64,000 nucleotides of DNA from NCBI GenBank assembly GCA_017303835.1, contig JAFLBI010000001.1:1860001-1924000 (forward strand), given 5' to 3'. The notes beneath the pieces were generated by a model. The model did not search any database. It saw only the letters and a program-made list of their open reading frames with translations, and was not told where the DNA came from. Below, piece by piece: positions 26,484 to 35,293 of this stretch; position 1 is the stretch's first letter; every line of letters starts with the position of its first letter. The DNA is from Chitinophagales bacterium. GTDB taxonomy: Bacteria; Bacteroidota; Bacteroidia; Chitinophagales; Chitinophagaceae. The position numbers and the translations under genes were made by a program.

Positions 26484-27416
26484 ATGAAAAAATATTTGTT
26501 TGCAGCCCTCCTCCTAACTGGCTTCAGCGCTATCGCACAAGAAGCAAAAGAGGAAAAGATGAAAGAGAAACCTCTGGTAAAGAAGGAGAAAAAGGTAGTG
26601 GTAGAAGTAGATGGAGATAAAGTTACCATCAATGGCAAACCAGCAGAAGAATGGGATGAAAAGGAAATTCGTATCATGAAAGAACGTATTCCCATGATCC
26701 GCATGGGCAAGGGCTTTCCTTTTGAAGCTGAGTTGTTGAACGATAAAGTAAATAAAGCTGTGCTAGGTGTGATGAGTGAGAAAGCAGAGAAAGGTGCACG
26801 CATTGTAGAAGTAAGTAAGGAAAGTGCAGCTGAGAAAGCAGGCTTGAAGAATGGAGATATCATCACCAAAGTGGGTGATAAAACTGTTGCAGACAGTGAT
26901 GCTTTGTACGAAGCCATTGGCAAATACAACCCAGGAGATAAAGTAAGCATCAGCTATTTGCGTGATGGCAAAGAGCAAACTGCCAATGCAGTACTTGGCA
27001 AACGCAGTCCGGTAATGGAACGCAGATTTAACTTCAACGGAAAAGACTTTGACCTGGATATGGACGGTATCATGGAAAACTTCCGCATGCCGAACGGGAT
27101 TCCTGAGCCGCGTGTAATCATGGAAGGCAGAATGAATCGCCCAAAAGCTGGTATTCAGATTGAAGACCTAGAAAGTGGAAAGGGTGTTAAAGTATTGGAA
27201 GTACAACCGGAAACACCTGCCGCAAAAGCGGGATTAAAAAAGGATGATATCATCACCAAAGTAGGTGATACCGATATCAATTCGGTGGATGATCTGCGCG
27301 AAATTCTCCTCAAGACCAAGGAAGGAGACAACCTGAAACTCAGTCTGCAACGTGATGGTAAAAACCAGTCTGCAGAACTGCGCTTCCCGAAAAAATTGAA
27401 GAAAGCGACTCTATAA
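26484..27416 (+). CDS. Periplasmic protein with two PDZ domains
   Basis: A 310-residue exported protein: signal peptide MKKYLFAALLLTGFSAIAQ, a Lys/Glu-rich stretch, then PDZ domains at about residues 90-175 (VLGVMSEKAEKGARIVEV, AAEKAGLKNGDIITKVGDKTV) and about 230-300 (AGIQIEDLESGKGVKVLEV, AAKAGLKKDDIITKVGDTDI). Both match the PDZ pair of DegP/HtrA proteases, but no trypsin-like protease domain is present. It therefore probably acts as a peptide-binding adaptor or chaperone in the periplasm. The gene is framed by its own promoter box and terminator, so it is likely monocistronic. Confidence 0.85.
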   Translation: MKKYLFAALLLTGFSAIAQEAKEEKMKEKPLVKKEKKVVVEVDGDKVTINGKPAEEWDEKEIRIMKERIPMIRMGKGFPFEAELLNDKVNKAVLGVMSEKAEKGARIVEVSKESAAEKAGLKNGDIITKVGDKTVADSDALYEAIGKYNPGDKVSISYLRDGKEQTANAVLGKRSPVMERRFNFNGKDFDLDMDGIMENFRMPNGIPEPRVIMEGRMNRPKAGIQIEDLESGKGVKVLEVQPETPAAKAGLKKDDIITKVGDTDINSVDDLREILLKTKEGDNLKLSLQRDGKNQSAELRFPKKLKKATL

Positions 27417-27437
27417 ACACATCGTTCTCATGACCAG

Positions 27438-27470
27438 AAACCCCCGCAGTATTGCGGGGGTTTTGTTTTG
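27438..27470 (+). terminator. Terminator of the PDZ protein gene
   Basis: CCCCCGCA (27441-27448), a 4-nt loop and TGCGGGGG (27453-27460), followed by TTTTGTTTTG. Confidence 0.88.
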
Positions 27471-27507
27471 TTAGACTAAAATCACGCAGGGTTTGGCCGT
27501 TTCGCAA

Positions 27508-27515
27508 TACTTTTG
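27508..27515 (+). promoter_or_regulatory. -7 box immediately before gatB
   Basis: TACTTTTG matches TAnnTTTG exactly and ends 5 nt before the gatB ATG at 27521. If used, transcription would begin at or next to the start codon, giving a leaderless mRNA. The nearest TTTG upstream (27492-27495) is too close for a normal -33. Confidence 0.4.
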
Positions 27516-27520
27516 AAAAC

Positions 27521-28945
27521 ATGTCCGACACCACTCAGCAATACGAGGCCGTCATAGGTCTGGAAGTGCATGCACAACTAAGCACGCAGACAAAATTGTT
27601 TTGTGGTGATACCACCTTATTTGGACAGGAGCCAAATACACAAGTAAGCGCCATCAGTCTCGGACATCCAGGCACACTACCCAAAACCAACGAAGCCGCA
27701 GTTCGTTATGCCATCATGATGGGATTGGCTTGCGGATGCAGTATCACAAAGGATAATTATTTCGCCAGAAAGAACTACTTCTACCCCGACCTTCCAAAAG
27801 GTTATCAGATATCACAGCACACCACCCCTATTTGCACTGGTGGTACAGTGCAGATTACAACAAGCTTAGGGCAAAGGAGCATTCAGTTAAACCGCATACA
27901 CTTAGAAGAAGATGCAGGTAAAAGCATTCATGATATTGATCCGGACAATACGCTGATTGATTTAAACCGAGCCGGCACACCACTAATTGAGATAGTAACA
28001 GAACCAGATTTGCATACCAGCGAAGAAGCCTATGAATATGTAACAGCTATTCGCAAGTTGGTTAGATGGCTAAACATCTGCGACGGCAATATGGAAGAAG
28101 GGAGTTTACGCTGTGATGCGAATATTTCTGTTCGCCCTGCTGGCAGCACAACACTTGGCACCAAGGTGGAAGTAAAAAACCTGAATTCAATTCGCAACCT
28201 GAAAAAAGCCATTGATGTTGAAATTGCACGATTGACTGCACTTGTACAAGCAGATGAGCCTGTGATCCAGCAAACACGCAGCTTTGATGCAGATACGGAT
28301 ACCACTTTTGCCATTCGCGATAAGGAAGATGCAAATGATTACCGCTATTTTCCTGATCCGGATCTGGCGCCATTCCAACTCACAGATACATTATTGAATG
28401 ATATCAAGGCAGCGATGCCTGTATTGCCAAATGACTTACTGCAGCAATTACAAACAAACTATGGCCTAAGTGCTTATGATGCCGCACAAGTAAGTGAGGA
28501 GAAAACAGATGCAGATTATTTTCTTGCCGTTGCCGCACACACCAAAGCGTACAAAGCCATTGCCAATTGGATGATGGGGCCTTTAAAGCAATTGCCCAAT
28601 CAACAAGCACTTACACCGGAAAGATTGGCTGCATTGATTGAATTAGTAGAATCCGGAAAAGTCAATTTCTCTATTGCCGCACAAAAACTATTGCCGCTGC
28701 TCTTACAAACAGATGGGCATCCGGAAACGCTTGCTCAAGCGCACCAGCTTATTCAGGTGCAAGACAACCAGCAATTAGATCTTTGGGTGAATCTTGTATT
28801 GGAGAAAATGCCGGATAAGGTTACAGAATATAAAAAAGGGAAGAAAGGATTGATTGGTTTATTTGTTGGCGAAGTTAAGAAGCTGAGCAAAGGGCAAGCG
28901 GATCCCAAAATGGTGACACAATTATTGGAAGAAAAACTATCCTAA
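27521..28945 (+). CDS. gatB: Asp-tRNA(Asn)/Glu-tRNA(Gln) amidotransferase subunit B
   Basis: Subunit of GatCAB, which phosphorylates and amidates Glu-tRNA(Gln) or Asp-tRNA(Asn). The product is 474 residues. The cradle domain shows YEAVIGLEVHAQL, the metal/catalytic region KLFCGD, SLGHPGTLP, YPDLPKGYQISQ and LEEDAGK. The helical and YqeY-like tail domains end with GKKGLIGLFVGEVKK. The start MSDTTQQYEAVIG at 27521 fits the family; an in-frame start at 27452 lies inside the preceding terminator. gatA and gatC are not in the window. The TlpA-like gene follows by 19 bp. Confidence 0.96.
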   Translation: MSDTTQQYEAVIGLEVHAQLSTQTKLFCGDTTLFGQEPNTQVSAISLGHPGTLPKTNEAAVRYAIMMGLACGCSITKDNYFARKNYFYPDLPKGYQISQHTTPICTGGTVQITTSLGQRSIQLNRIHLEEDAGKSIHDIDPDNTLIDLNRAGTPLIEIVTEPDLHTSEEAYEYVTAIRKLVRWLNICDGNMEEGSLRCDANISVRPAGSTTLGTKVEVKNLNSIRNLKKAIDVEIARLTALVQADEPVIQQTRSFDADTDTTFAIRDKEDANDYRYFPDPDLAPFQLTDTLLNDIKAAMPVLPNDLLQQLQTNYGLSAYDAAQVSEEKTDADYFLAVAAHTKAYKAIANWMMGPLKQLPNQQALTPERLAALIELVESGKVNFSIAAQKLLPLLLQTDGHPETLAQAHQLIQVQDNQQLDLWVNLVLEKMPDKVTEYKKGKKGLIGLFVGEVKKLSKGQADPKMVTQLLEEKLS

Positions 28946-28964
28946 TTAATACAAACATCGATAC

Positions 28965-30092
28965 ATGAAAAAAACAATGCTGATTGCAGCCGCGGTTCTG
29001 GCCATAGCTGGTTGTAAGCAAAGAGAACATGGTTCTTTTGTGGTACAGGGGAAAGTGAGCCACGCACCTGAAGCCTCAAAAGTAATCTTGCAAGAAATCC
29101 CTTATGGTGGTGAAAATCCATTGAATATTGATTCTACAACGCTAAAGAAAGATGGCAGTTTTACCCTGCGTGGAATGGCATTGGAAGAGAAAATTTATCG
29201 CGTTATCATTGGCAATAGCTCTTTGTTTGTGGTGAATGATGACAATGACATCCGTATTACGCTGGATATGGATCAGTTCAGACAGTACAAAGTAGAAGGG
29301 TCTCCTGCATCTGCTGAAATGCATGACTTATTGGACACCTATTCCAGAAAGGACTCTGCACTGTATGTTACCTTTATGCAGCTGGATTCACTGCAGAAGA
29401 ACAAAGCCAGCGATAGTGTATTGAACATTGTTCGTCAGCAACGCGATCAGCAGATTAATGAGATGAATACGTATGTAAAGGGCTTTATCAATAAATCAAA
29501 TAGTCCTGCCAACCGCTTTTTCGCTATTGGCAATTTTGCTTTACGCAGCATGCCCATGAACGAATCCAAAGAATTGGCTGAAACTTCTGCTGCAAAATTC
29601 AAAGAGCATAGTGGTTTAGCGAAATTGAAAAGCTTATTTGCCGTACAGGCAGCACAACAACCAGCTGCTCATCCGCTGTTGAACAAACAAGCACCTGAAA
29701 TCAGTATGCCGGATATCACTGGTAACACATTTAACCTAAGCAGTCTTCGTGGTAAATATGTATTAGTAGATTTCTGGGCAAGTTGGTGTAAACCATGTAG
29801 AGAGGAAAACCCGAATGTAGTAGCTGCTTACAATCAATTCAAGGATAAGAACTTCACTATTCTGGGTGTATCATTGGATAGTGATAAAGGTTCTTGGGTA
29901 AAAGCCATTCAGAAAGACGGACTAACCTGGACGCATATCAGTGATCTGAAGATGTGGGAAACCAGTGTGGTGAATACCTATCAATTTGAGGGCATTCCTT
30001 TTAATGTGTTGATTGATCCACAAGGCAAGGTGATTGCAACCAACTTAAGGGGACCAGCTTTAACACAGCAGTTAAGTCAAATTCTGAAGTAA
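28965..30092 (+). CDS. TlpA-like thiol-disulfide oxidoreductase lipoprotein with DUF4369 domain
   Basis: A 375-residue lipoprotein: signal ending AVLAIAGC-KQRE, a DUF4369-type beta domain in roughly residues 25-130 (VQGKVSHAPEASKVILQEI, TLKKDGSFTLRG), a helical middle, then a thioredoxin fold (about 235-375). The active site is Cys275-Lys-Pro-Cys278 in DFWASWCKPCREE; the cis-Pro region is GIPFNVLIDPQGKV. Proteins of this layout are common in Bacteroidota and are thought to act in periplasmic disulfide reduction or cytochrome maturation. It follows gatB by 19 bp, and a strong terminator ends the unit. Confidence 0.92.
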   Translation: MKKTMLIAAAVLAIAGCKQREHGSFVVQGKVSHAPEASKVILQEIPYGGENPLNIDSTTLKKDGSFTLRGMALEEKIYRVIIGNSSLFVVNDDNDIRITLDMDQFRQYKVEGSPASAEMHDLLDTYSRKDSALYVTFMQLDSLQKNKASDSVLNIVRQQRDQQINEMNTYVKGFINKSNSPANRFFAIGNFALRSMPMNESKELAETSAAKFKEHSGLAKLKSLFAVQAAQQPAAHPLLNKQAPEISMPDITGNTFNLSSLRGKYVLVDFWASWCKPCREENPNVVAAYNQFKDKNFTILGVSLDSDKGSWVKAIQKDGLTWTHISDLKMWETSVVNTYQFEGIPFNVLIDPQGKVIATNLRGPALTQQLSQILK

Positions 30093-30107
30093 TCGAACAT
30101 CGTACAT

Positions 30108-30146
30108 AAAAAATCCCCCCACAAGCCTGTGGGGGGATTTTTTATT
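30108..30146. terminator. Bidirectional terminator between convergent units
   Basis: A ten-pair TCCCCCCACA/TGTGGGGGGA stem (arms 30114-30123 and 30128-30137) is flanked by A-run and T-run on either side, so it can end both the plus-strand TlpA-like gene and the minus-strand SusCD unit D. Confidence 0.9.
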
Positions 30147-30162
30147 ATGCGCTAAATAAGAA

Positions 30163-30612
30163 TTAGCGTACTGTGTACACAAAGGTTTTCCAGTTTTCGC
30201 TAACACCAACTTTGTCACCGCCAGTCAAAGTAACACGAAGTGTTCTTGATGCAGGGGGCTTATTAAAGCGGAATTTAACCCATGTTGAGCTACTATTAGC
30301 CGCAATTGTAACAGGTGATGGTGAAGTGATTGTATACTCTGAAGACAAAATAGTAGATGCTGCATCCACTGCAAAAGTTACCGTTGTGGCTGTTGTACGC
30401 TGAGGTCCTACCAATTGCACCAGAATACTATCTGCCAGTGATCCACCTGTTGGTACAGTTAATGTTCTTGTTAAGGAACCAGTTGCAGGATTTGCAAACT
30501 CTACAACATCCGGACCACTGTAAATTGTTTTGGTTAGGTCTTTGGTACAAGCAGTCATAGAGATGACGCCGATAGCCAGCATAACCAGAAAACTATATGA
30601 AGATTTTTTCAT
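30163..30612 (-). CDS. Lipoprotein downstream of SusCD pair D, unknown function
   Basis: A 149-residue lipoprotein: MKKSSYSFLVMLAIGVISMTAC-TKD, then an all-beta sequence (VTFAVDAASTILSSEYTI, VTIAANSSSTWVKFRF, SRTLRVTLTGGDKVGVSENWKTFVYTVR). It looks like one or two small Ig-like or Calx-beta-like domains, similar in layout to the DUF1735/DUF4843 accessory proteins often found after SusD; I cannot assign a family firmly. The ATG at 30612 is used; the frame runs two codons further only with TTG. It is 17 bp after SusD-D and last in that operon. A ligand-binding accessory at the surface is plausible. Confidence 0.7.
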   Translation of the reverse strand: MKKSSYSFLVMLAIGVISMTACTKDLTKTIYSGPDVVEFANPATGSLTRTLTVPTGGSLADSILVQLVGPQRTTATTVTFAVDAASTILSSEYTITSPSPVTIAANSSSTWVKFRFNKPPASRTLRVTLTGGDKVGVSENWKTFVYTVR

Positions 30613-30629
30613 GATCAATTTTTTTGAAA

Positions 30630-32072
30630 TTAATAACCAGGGTTTTGAGCCATGTTTCTGTTAACATCGATCTCAGCGATAGGGATGTTACAAATCAAAC
30701 GGAAATCTGTTGTCAGGATAGTAGAACCACCAGACTTTACCACATCTCTGTTTGTTCTCAGCAGATCCCACAAACGATGACCCTCGAAAGCTAGCTCAAT
30801 TCTTCTTTCTTTCAGAATCTCGTTAATCAAAGCTGCGCCAGTTGGAGCGCCTGCACCAGAAGTTGGGAAAGCGGTAAGCCCTGCTCTCACTCTTGTTTGG
30901 TTCAAGTCGCCAATAGCTAAAGCTTCTTTACCTTGTCTTGCACGTGCTTCTGCACGATTCAACAATACTTCTGAAGTACGGAGCAGCATGATATCATCCT
31001 GGCCAAGTTGTCTTCCAGAAGATAAAGGCCATTTCATACAATAGAACACGTTCTGACCTGATTTTACCTGAGCAGAGATTAGGCGCTGATAACGAAGATC
31101 AGCAGTACCCATATCTGTACGCAGAGAAGCTGTTGCAGTTACGTCTGCATAACCTGGAATAGCAGGCAGGTTTCTGTAATAGATGTACTGAAGACCATCT
31201 GTACCAGGGTTACCTTCACCAGTTTGATACTGCAAACCAAAAATGGTTTCAGCGTGATTACTACCCCATGAAGTAAAGTAGGTTGTTGCAGGCGCAATTG
31301 AAGCCGCACCACCAAGTAAAACGGAGTCAGCCCAACGTTCTGCCTGAGCCCAGTTGCCACGATATAATTCTGCTCTGCTCAATAAAGCCTGAGCAGCAAC
31401 ACGTCTTACTCGAAATGCAGAACCCGTGTTGGTAAGCAATCCATTGGCATCGGTAAGGTCTTTAACGATAGCATCGTAAGTCTCACCTACTTTAGGTCTT
31501 GCAGGATAAGTAATTTGTGTTGCATCAGCCACACCTGCTGTAAGCACAGGCACACCAAGATCGAAACTGGTAGCACCGGTAGCACCTGTTACATTCAGAT
31601 TGAGGGGATTTCTAGCGAAAATTTTCGCAGCATCAAATAAGCTCAATGCGCGAAGGAATGTTGCTTCACCCTTCCACTGTCTTTTCTCTGCAGCAGTTGC
31701 AGTAGAATTATCAACGTTATTGATAACCAAGTTAGCTCTGTTGATCACACCATACAAGGTTGCCCAGATATTGATGTGTGAACCTGGAGCATTATTGGCT
31801 TGGTTCAAGAATCTATTGGTGTTATTTGAAGTGATCTCACCATTATCTGCCAATAACTCAGGAATCACAATAATATCACGGCCGTAGTATGCACTACCCT
31901 GATAGGTATTGTAGATAGAAGTAAGTGTCGCATTCAATCCCTCACGGGTGGTAAGTGTAGTACCCAGATCCAGCGAGTTTTTAGGTGCAGTATCTAGGGC
32001 TTTGCTACAAGCACCGAGACTTAAGATAACAACACCCAGCAGACCTGATACGAATATGTTTTTCTTATTCAT
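30630..32072 (-). CDS. SusD/RagB family nutrient-binding lipoprotein (pair D)
   Basis: Outer-membrane surface lipoprotein of 480 residues that lids its SusC channel and captures ligand. Lipobox LGAC-SKALD; SusD N-terminal region TREGLNATLTSIYNTYQGSAYYGRD with helical TPR-like segments (WKGEATFLRALSLFDAAKIFA), and the C-terminal RagB signature LLRTSEVLLNRAEARARQG, ILKERRIELAFEGHRLWDLLR and the ending NRNMAQNPGY. It starts 18 bp after SusC-D. Ligand unknown; with no CAZyme in the operon a peptide, glycan or other oligomer are all possible. Confidence 0.94.
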   Translation of the reverse strand: MNKKNIFVSGLLGVVILSLGACSKALDTAPKNSLDLGTTLTTREGLNATLTSIYNTYQGSAYYGRDIIVIPELLADNGEITSNNTNRFLNQANNAPGSHINIWATLYGVINRANLVINNVDNSTATAAEKRQWKGEATFLRALSLFDAAKIFARNPLNLNVTGATGATSFDLGVPVLTAGVADATQITYPARPKVGETYDAIVKDLTDANGLLTNTGSAFRVRRVAAQALLSRAELYRGNWAQAERWADSVLLGGAASIAPATTYFTSWGSNHAETIFGLQYQTGEGNPGTDGLQYIYYRNLPAIPGYADVTATASLRTDMGTADLRYQRLISAQVKSGQNVFYCMKWPLSSGRQLGQDDIMLLRTSEVLLNRAEARARQGKEALAIGDLNQTRVRAGLTAFPTSGAGAPTGAALINEILKERRIELAFEGHRLWDLLRTNRDVVKSGGSTILTTDFRLICNIPIAEIDVNRNMAQNPGY

Positions 32073-32090
32073 ATAATTAGCTGTTAAGAA

Positions 32091-35000
32091 TTAGAAAGTA
32101 AGGTTTAAGCCCATTGTCATTTGCTTGGCTTGAGGATAAGTACCAAAGTCGTTACCCTGCAATTCAGGATCAAACATGGAGTAATTTGACCATGTTGCCA
32201 GATTAAATCCGCTCACATAGAATGAGGCATTTGTTAAGCCAAGTCTATTCAACGTCTTCTTATCCAGATGCATAGTAATGGTTACTTCTTTCAGACGAAG
32301 GAAATCACCTCTCTCCCAGAAACGATCAGAGAAGAATGTATAAGAAGAAGAACCAGGCTGTGCAGCACCTGCCCAAGGTCTTGGTACATAAGTCATATCA
32401 CCAGGTTTCTGCCAACGAAGCATTTGAGAACTCAGCTGATTACGATCGAATGTTGAACCTGCGCGCTGAACAAATGTTGCATCAGAATTCTGAATATAGT
32501 TACCACCCTGATACTGGAACTGGAATCTAAGTTCGAAATTCTTGAAAGTAAGTGTATTCGTAAAAGCACCAAACCACAAAGGATCAGAACTCTTATCTAA
32601 GTAGTATCTATCACGCAACTGCGGAGTGTAGGTAATATTACCCAATGTATCGTAATACATGGTTCTACCATCAGCAGGGTTTACACCAGCAAACTTATAG
32701 GTGAAGATTGAGTTCAATTGACGACCTACAACAATACCGGTACCGATATTATTTTGTCCTTCATTCAACTTAACCACTTTGTTTTTCACGTAAGTAAAGT
32801 TGAAGTTGGTTGTCCAACGGAAATTCTTTGTACTGAAGTTTACCGTATTCAAACCAAGTTCAATACCACGGTTTTGCAGTACACCGGTATTTCTGGTGAT
32901 AGAAGAGAAACCACTACTAGGTGGCAGTGGAAACGCCAACAACAACGATCTTCTGTTAGCTGAGAAATAGTCAATCTCAGCAGTAACTCTTCTATTCAAA
33001 ATACTGAAATCAATACCGTAGTTGAATGTTTCGTTTTCTTCCCAACCCAAGGCAGCATTACCTAGTTGAGATGGTGCACCACCAGCTAAACCTAGGTATT
33101 CACCACTAAGGCCAAATAAAGCACGGCTGGCATAGTTGCCAATACCGGCTTGGTTACCAGTAACACCATAAGAGAAGCGGAGCTTTACATCATTGTTCTC
33201 ACCAAACTTACCCATGAATTTTTCACGGCTGATTCTCCATGCGGTAGAGATAGAAGGGAAAAGACCAAACTTAGTGTCTTCACCAAAACGAGAAGAACCA
33301 TCACGACGTACAGTCATATTCACGATATACTTATCATCATAAGTGTATCCTGCTTTAGCGAAAAAGCCCAATAACTTAAAATCACCAAAACCTTCGCTAG
33401 GTGACAAAGGTGTAGCCGTTGAACTCAAAGTTTGGAACTGAGGCAAAGGCAGGCCCTGACCAAATGCTGCAAATGAAGTTTGAAGATTATAACGATACTC
33501 TGCACCCAATAAACCACTCACAGCATGCTTGGCACCAAAAGTGCGTGCATAATTCAATGTATGGTTTGTTTGGAAATCACGAATCTGTGTAGATGCTTTA
33601 GATACACTACCGTTTACGGAAGCACCGGAACCGCGTGGATCAGAGAATTGCTTTTCTTCTGTGTAGTTATAGTTCAGGTTAAAAGTACTTCTCCAACGGA
33701 GGTATTTATTGATACTATATGTTGCATTAATACCTCCAACTAAGTTCTTCACGTTTGAGAAGTTCACGTTCAGTGAAGTATAGGTTAAAAAGTTATCCAA
33801 GCCACCAAACCACTGACCATTAGCTGCCTGACGGAATGATCCATCAGCATTATAAGGTTTGTTTGTTGGGAAACTCATGAAACCATTACGTACTGGGTTA
33901 CCGAAACTACCACCATCAAATACACCATTTGATGAATATGATGATAAAGTAAGGCTAGTACCAATAGAGAGTTTATCATTCACTTTGTGGTCCAAGTTAA
34001 TTCTCAGTGAACCTCGCTGGAAGTCAGAAGCCAATACATGGCCATTCAAGCGGTTGTAACCACCTGAAAGGAAGAAGGTAGTTTTATCGTTACCACCAGA
34101 AACAGATAAATCATAATTCTGTACGAAGCCACTGCGGAAAGCAAGGTCTTGCCAATCTGTATTTTCAAGTGGATCAACAATACCATTCTTTACTGTGGCA
34201 CCAACACCATTCAGGAAAGTAGTAACGTTTGCAGAACCAGCACCAAATCTATTGGCATTGGCCTCATATCCTAGCTGAACAGCTTCTGTTGCAGTTAATA
34301 CATCCAGCTTCTTAATTACACGGCTAACACCGAAATAAGAGTTGAAGTTGATCTTGCTTTTACCTGCTCTGCCTTTTTTTGTAGTGATGATGACTACACC
34401 ATTCGCAGCCTGAGCACCATAGATAGATGCAGATGCCGGATCTTTCAATACATCAATTGTTTCAATATCATCTGGATTGATTGCATTTAACAGGTTTGAA
34501 GAAACCAAACCTTCAGGACCGTTACCATTACCTAAAGAGTTAGAGTTACCGGTAACAATCTGCACACCATCTACAATATATAATGGTGTGCTACTTGCAT
34601 TAATAGAACCAACACCACGTACACGTACTGTTACGTTACCACCAGGTACACCGTTGTTGGATACTACTTGCACACCGGCCATTGCACCTTGCATGGCACG
34701 TGCAAAGCTACCAACAGGTCTGGCAGCAATTTCTTTACCCTTTACACTTGCTGTTGCTCCAGCGATATCTTTCTTCTTTTTGGTTTCATAACCAACAACA
34801 ACCACCTCTTCCAGGCTATTGTCAATTGGCTTTAAAGAAATATTGATTACCGGATTTGCACCAATGGCAACATCTTTTGTTTCCATACCAACAGAAGAAA
34901 TCTGTAGCACTTTGGCAGTTGCTTGAACAACAATTTTGAAATTACCGTCACCGTCGGAAATAGTGCCTGCTTCTGCACCCTTTACTTTAACGGAAGCACC

Positions 35001-35114
35001 AGAAAGTGGCTTCCCATCGGCATCTGTTACTTTCCCCGTAACAGTCCGATTCTGTGCAAATACCTGTATTGAGGCCAATACAAAGCACAAGAAAATCATT
35101 AGGAGTTTTCTCAT
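32091..35114 (-). CDS. SusC/RagA TonB-dependent outer-membrane transporter (pair D)
   Basis: A 1007-residue outer-membrane channel: signal MRKLLMIFLCFVLASIQVFAQ, a carboxypeptidase-D-like domain (VTGKVTDADGKPLSGASVKVKG), a TonB-box-like LEEVVVVGYET, plug domain with RVRGVGSI, YIVDGVQI, DIETIDVLKDPASASIYGAQAANGVVIITTKKG, and a 22-strand-type barrel ending in GLNLTF with terminal Phe. I start at 35114 (MRKLL), not 35189: all four SusC genes here share ATGAGAAAACT at this position after an A-rich leader. TTG-N21-TACATTTA upstream may be its promoter. It is closest in the window to SusC-A. Confidence 0.95.
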   Translation of the reverse strand: MRKLLMIFLCFVLASIQVFAQNRTVTGKVTDADGKPLSGASVKVKGAEAGTISDGDGNFKIVVQATAKVLQISSVGMETKDVAIGANPVINISLKPIDNSLEEVVVVGYETKKKKDIAGATASVKGKEIAARPVGSFARAMQGAMAGVQVVSNNGVPGGNVTVRVRGVGSINASSTPLYIVDGVQIVTGNSNSLGNGNGPEGLVSSNLLNAINPDDIETIDVLKDPASASIYGAQAANGVVIITTKKGRAGKSKINFNSYFGVSRVIKKLDVLTATEAVQLGYEANANRFGAGSANVTTFLNGVGATVKNGIVDPLENTDWQDLAFRSGFVQNYDLSVSGGNDKTTFFLSGGYNRLNGHVLASDFQRGSLRINLDHKVNDKLSIGTSLTLSSYSSNGVFDGGSFGNPVRNGFMSFPTNKPYNADGSFRQAANGQWFGGLDNFLTYTSLNVNFSNVKNLVGGINATYSINKYLRWRSTFNLNYNYTEEKQFSDPRGSGASVNGSVSKASTQIRDFQTNHTLNYARTFGAKHAVSGLLGAEYRYNLQTSFAAFGQGLPLPQFQTLSSTATPLSPSEGFGDFKLLGFFAKAGYTYDDKYIVNMTVRRDGSSRFGEDTKFGLFPSISTAWRISREKFMGKFGENNDVKLRFSYGVTGNQAGIGNYASRALFGLSGEYLGLAGGAPSQLGNAALGWEENETFNYGIDFSILNRRVTAEIDYFSANRRSLLLAFPLPPSSGFSSITRNTGVLQNRGIELGLNTVNFSTKNFRWTTNFNFTYVKNKVVKLNEGQNNIGTGIVVGRQLNSIFTYKFAGVNPADGRTMYYDTLGNITYTPQLRDRYYLDKSSDPLWFGAFTNTLTFKNFELRFQFQYQGGNYIQNSDATFVQRAGSTFDRNQLSSQMLRWQKPGDMTYVPRPWAGAAQPGSSSYTFFSDRFWERGDFLRLKEVTITMHLDKKTLNRLGLTNASFYVSGFNLATWSNYSMFDPELQGNDFGTYPQAKQMTMGLNLTF

Positions 35115-35134
35115 AAACAGTTTTGTTTTGGTTC

Positions 35135-35168
35135 TAAATGTAATTAACGAAGACTTAACTAGACAAGA
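35135..35168 (-). promoter_or_regulatory. Putative promoter of SusCD unit D
   Basis: On the minus strand, TCTTGTCTAGTTAA (35155-35168) holds a TTG -33 element, and TACATTTA (35135-35142) is one mismatch from TAnnTTTG, 21 bp apart. The same TCTTGTCT-GTTAA block occurs before SusC-C. Confidence 0.45.
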
Positions 35169-35233
35169 ATTGTGACAAAAATGCTTCATGCTATCATATA
35201 TATTTTATTTTTATTTGTAATCGTTTCAATTTT

Positions 35234-35273
35234 ATTAAAAAAATAAGCCTCTCAGATACTGAGAGGCTTATTT
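35234..35273 (-). terminator. Terminator of SusCD unit C
   Basis: AAATAAGCCTCTCA (35241-35254), a 5-nt loop and its complement (35260-35273); on the minus strand a run of seven T follows. It is 20 bp past the SusD-C stop. Confidence 0.88.
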
Positions 35274-35293
35274 CAGCTAATAGATTATTTCGC

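Noticed and set aside
35115-35189. 25-residue extension upstream of SusC-D
   Set aside because: It would place the signal peptide internally and run through the putative promoter; the ATGAGAAAACT start shared by all four SusC genes is preferred.
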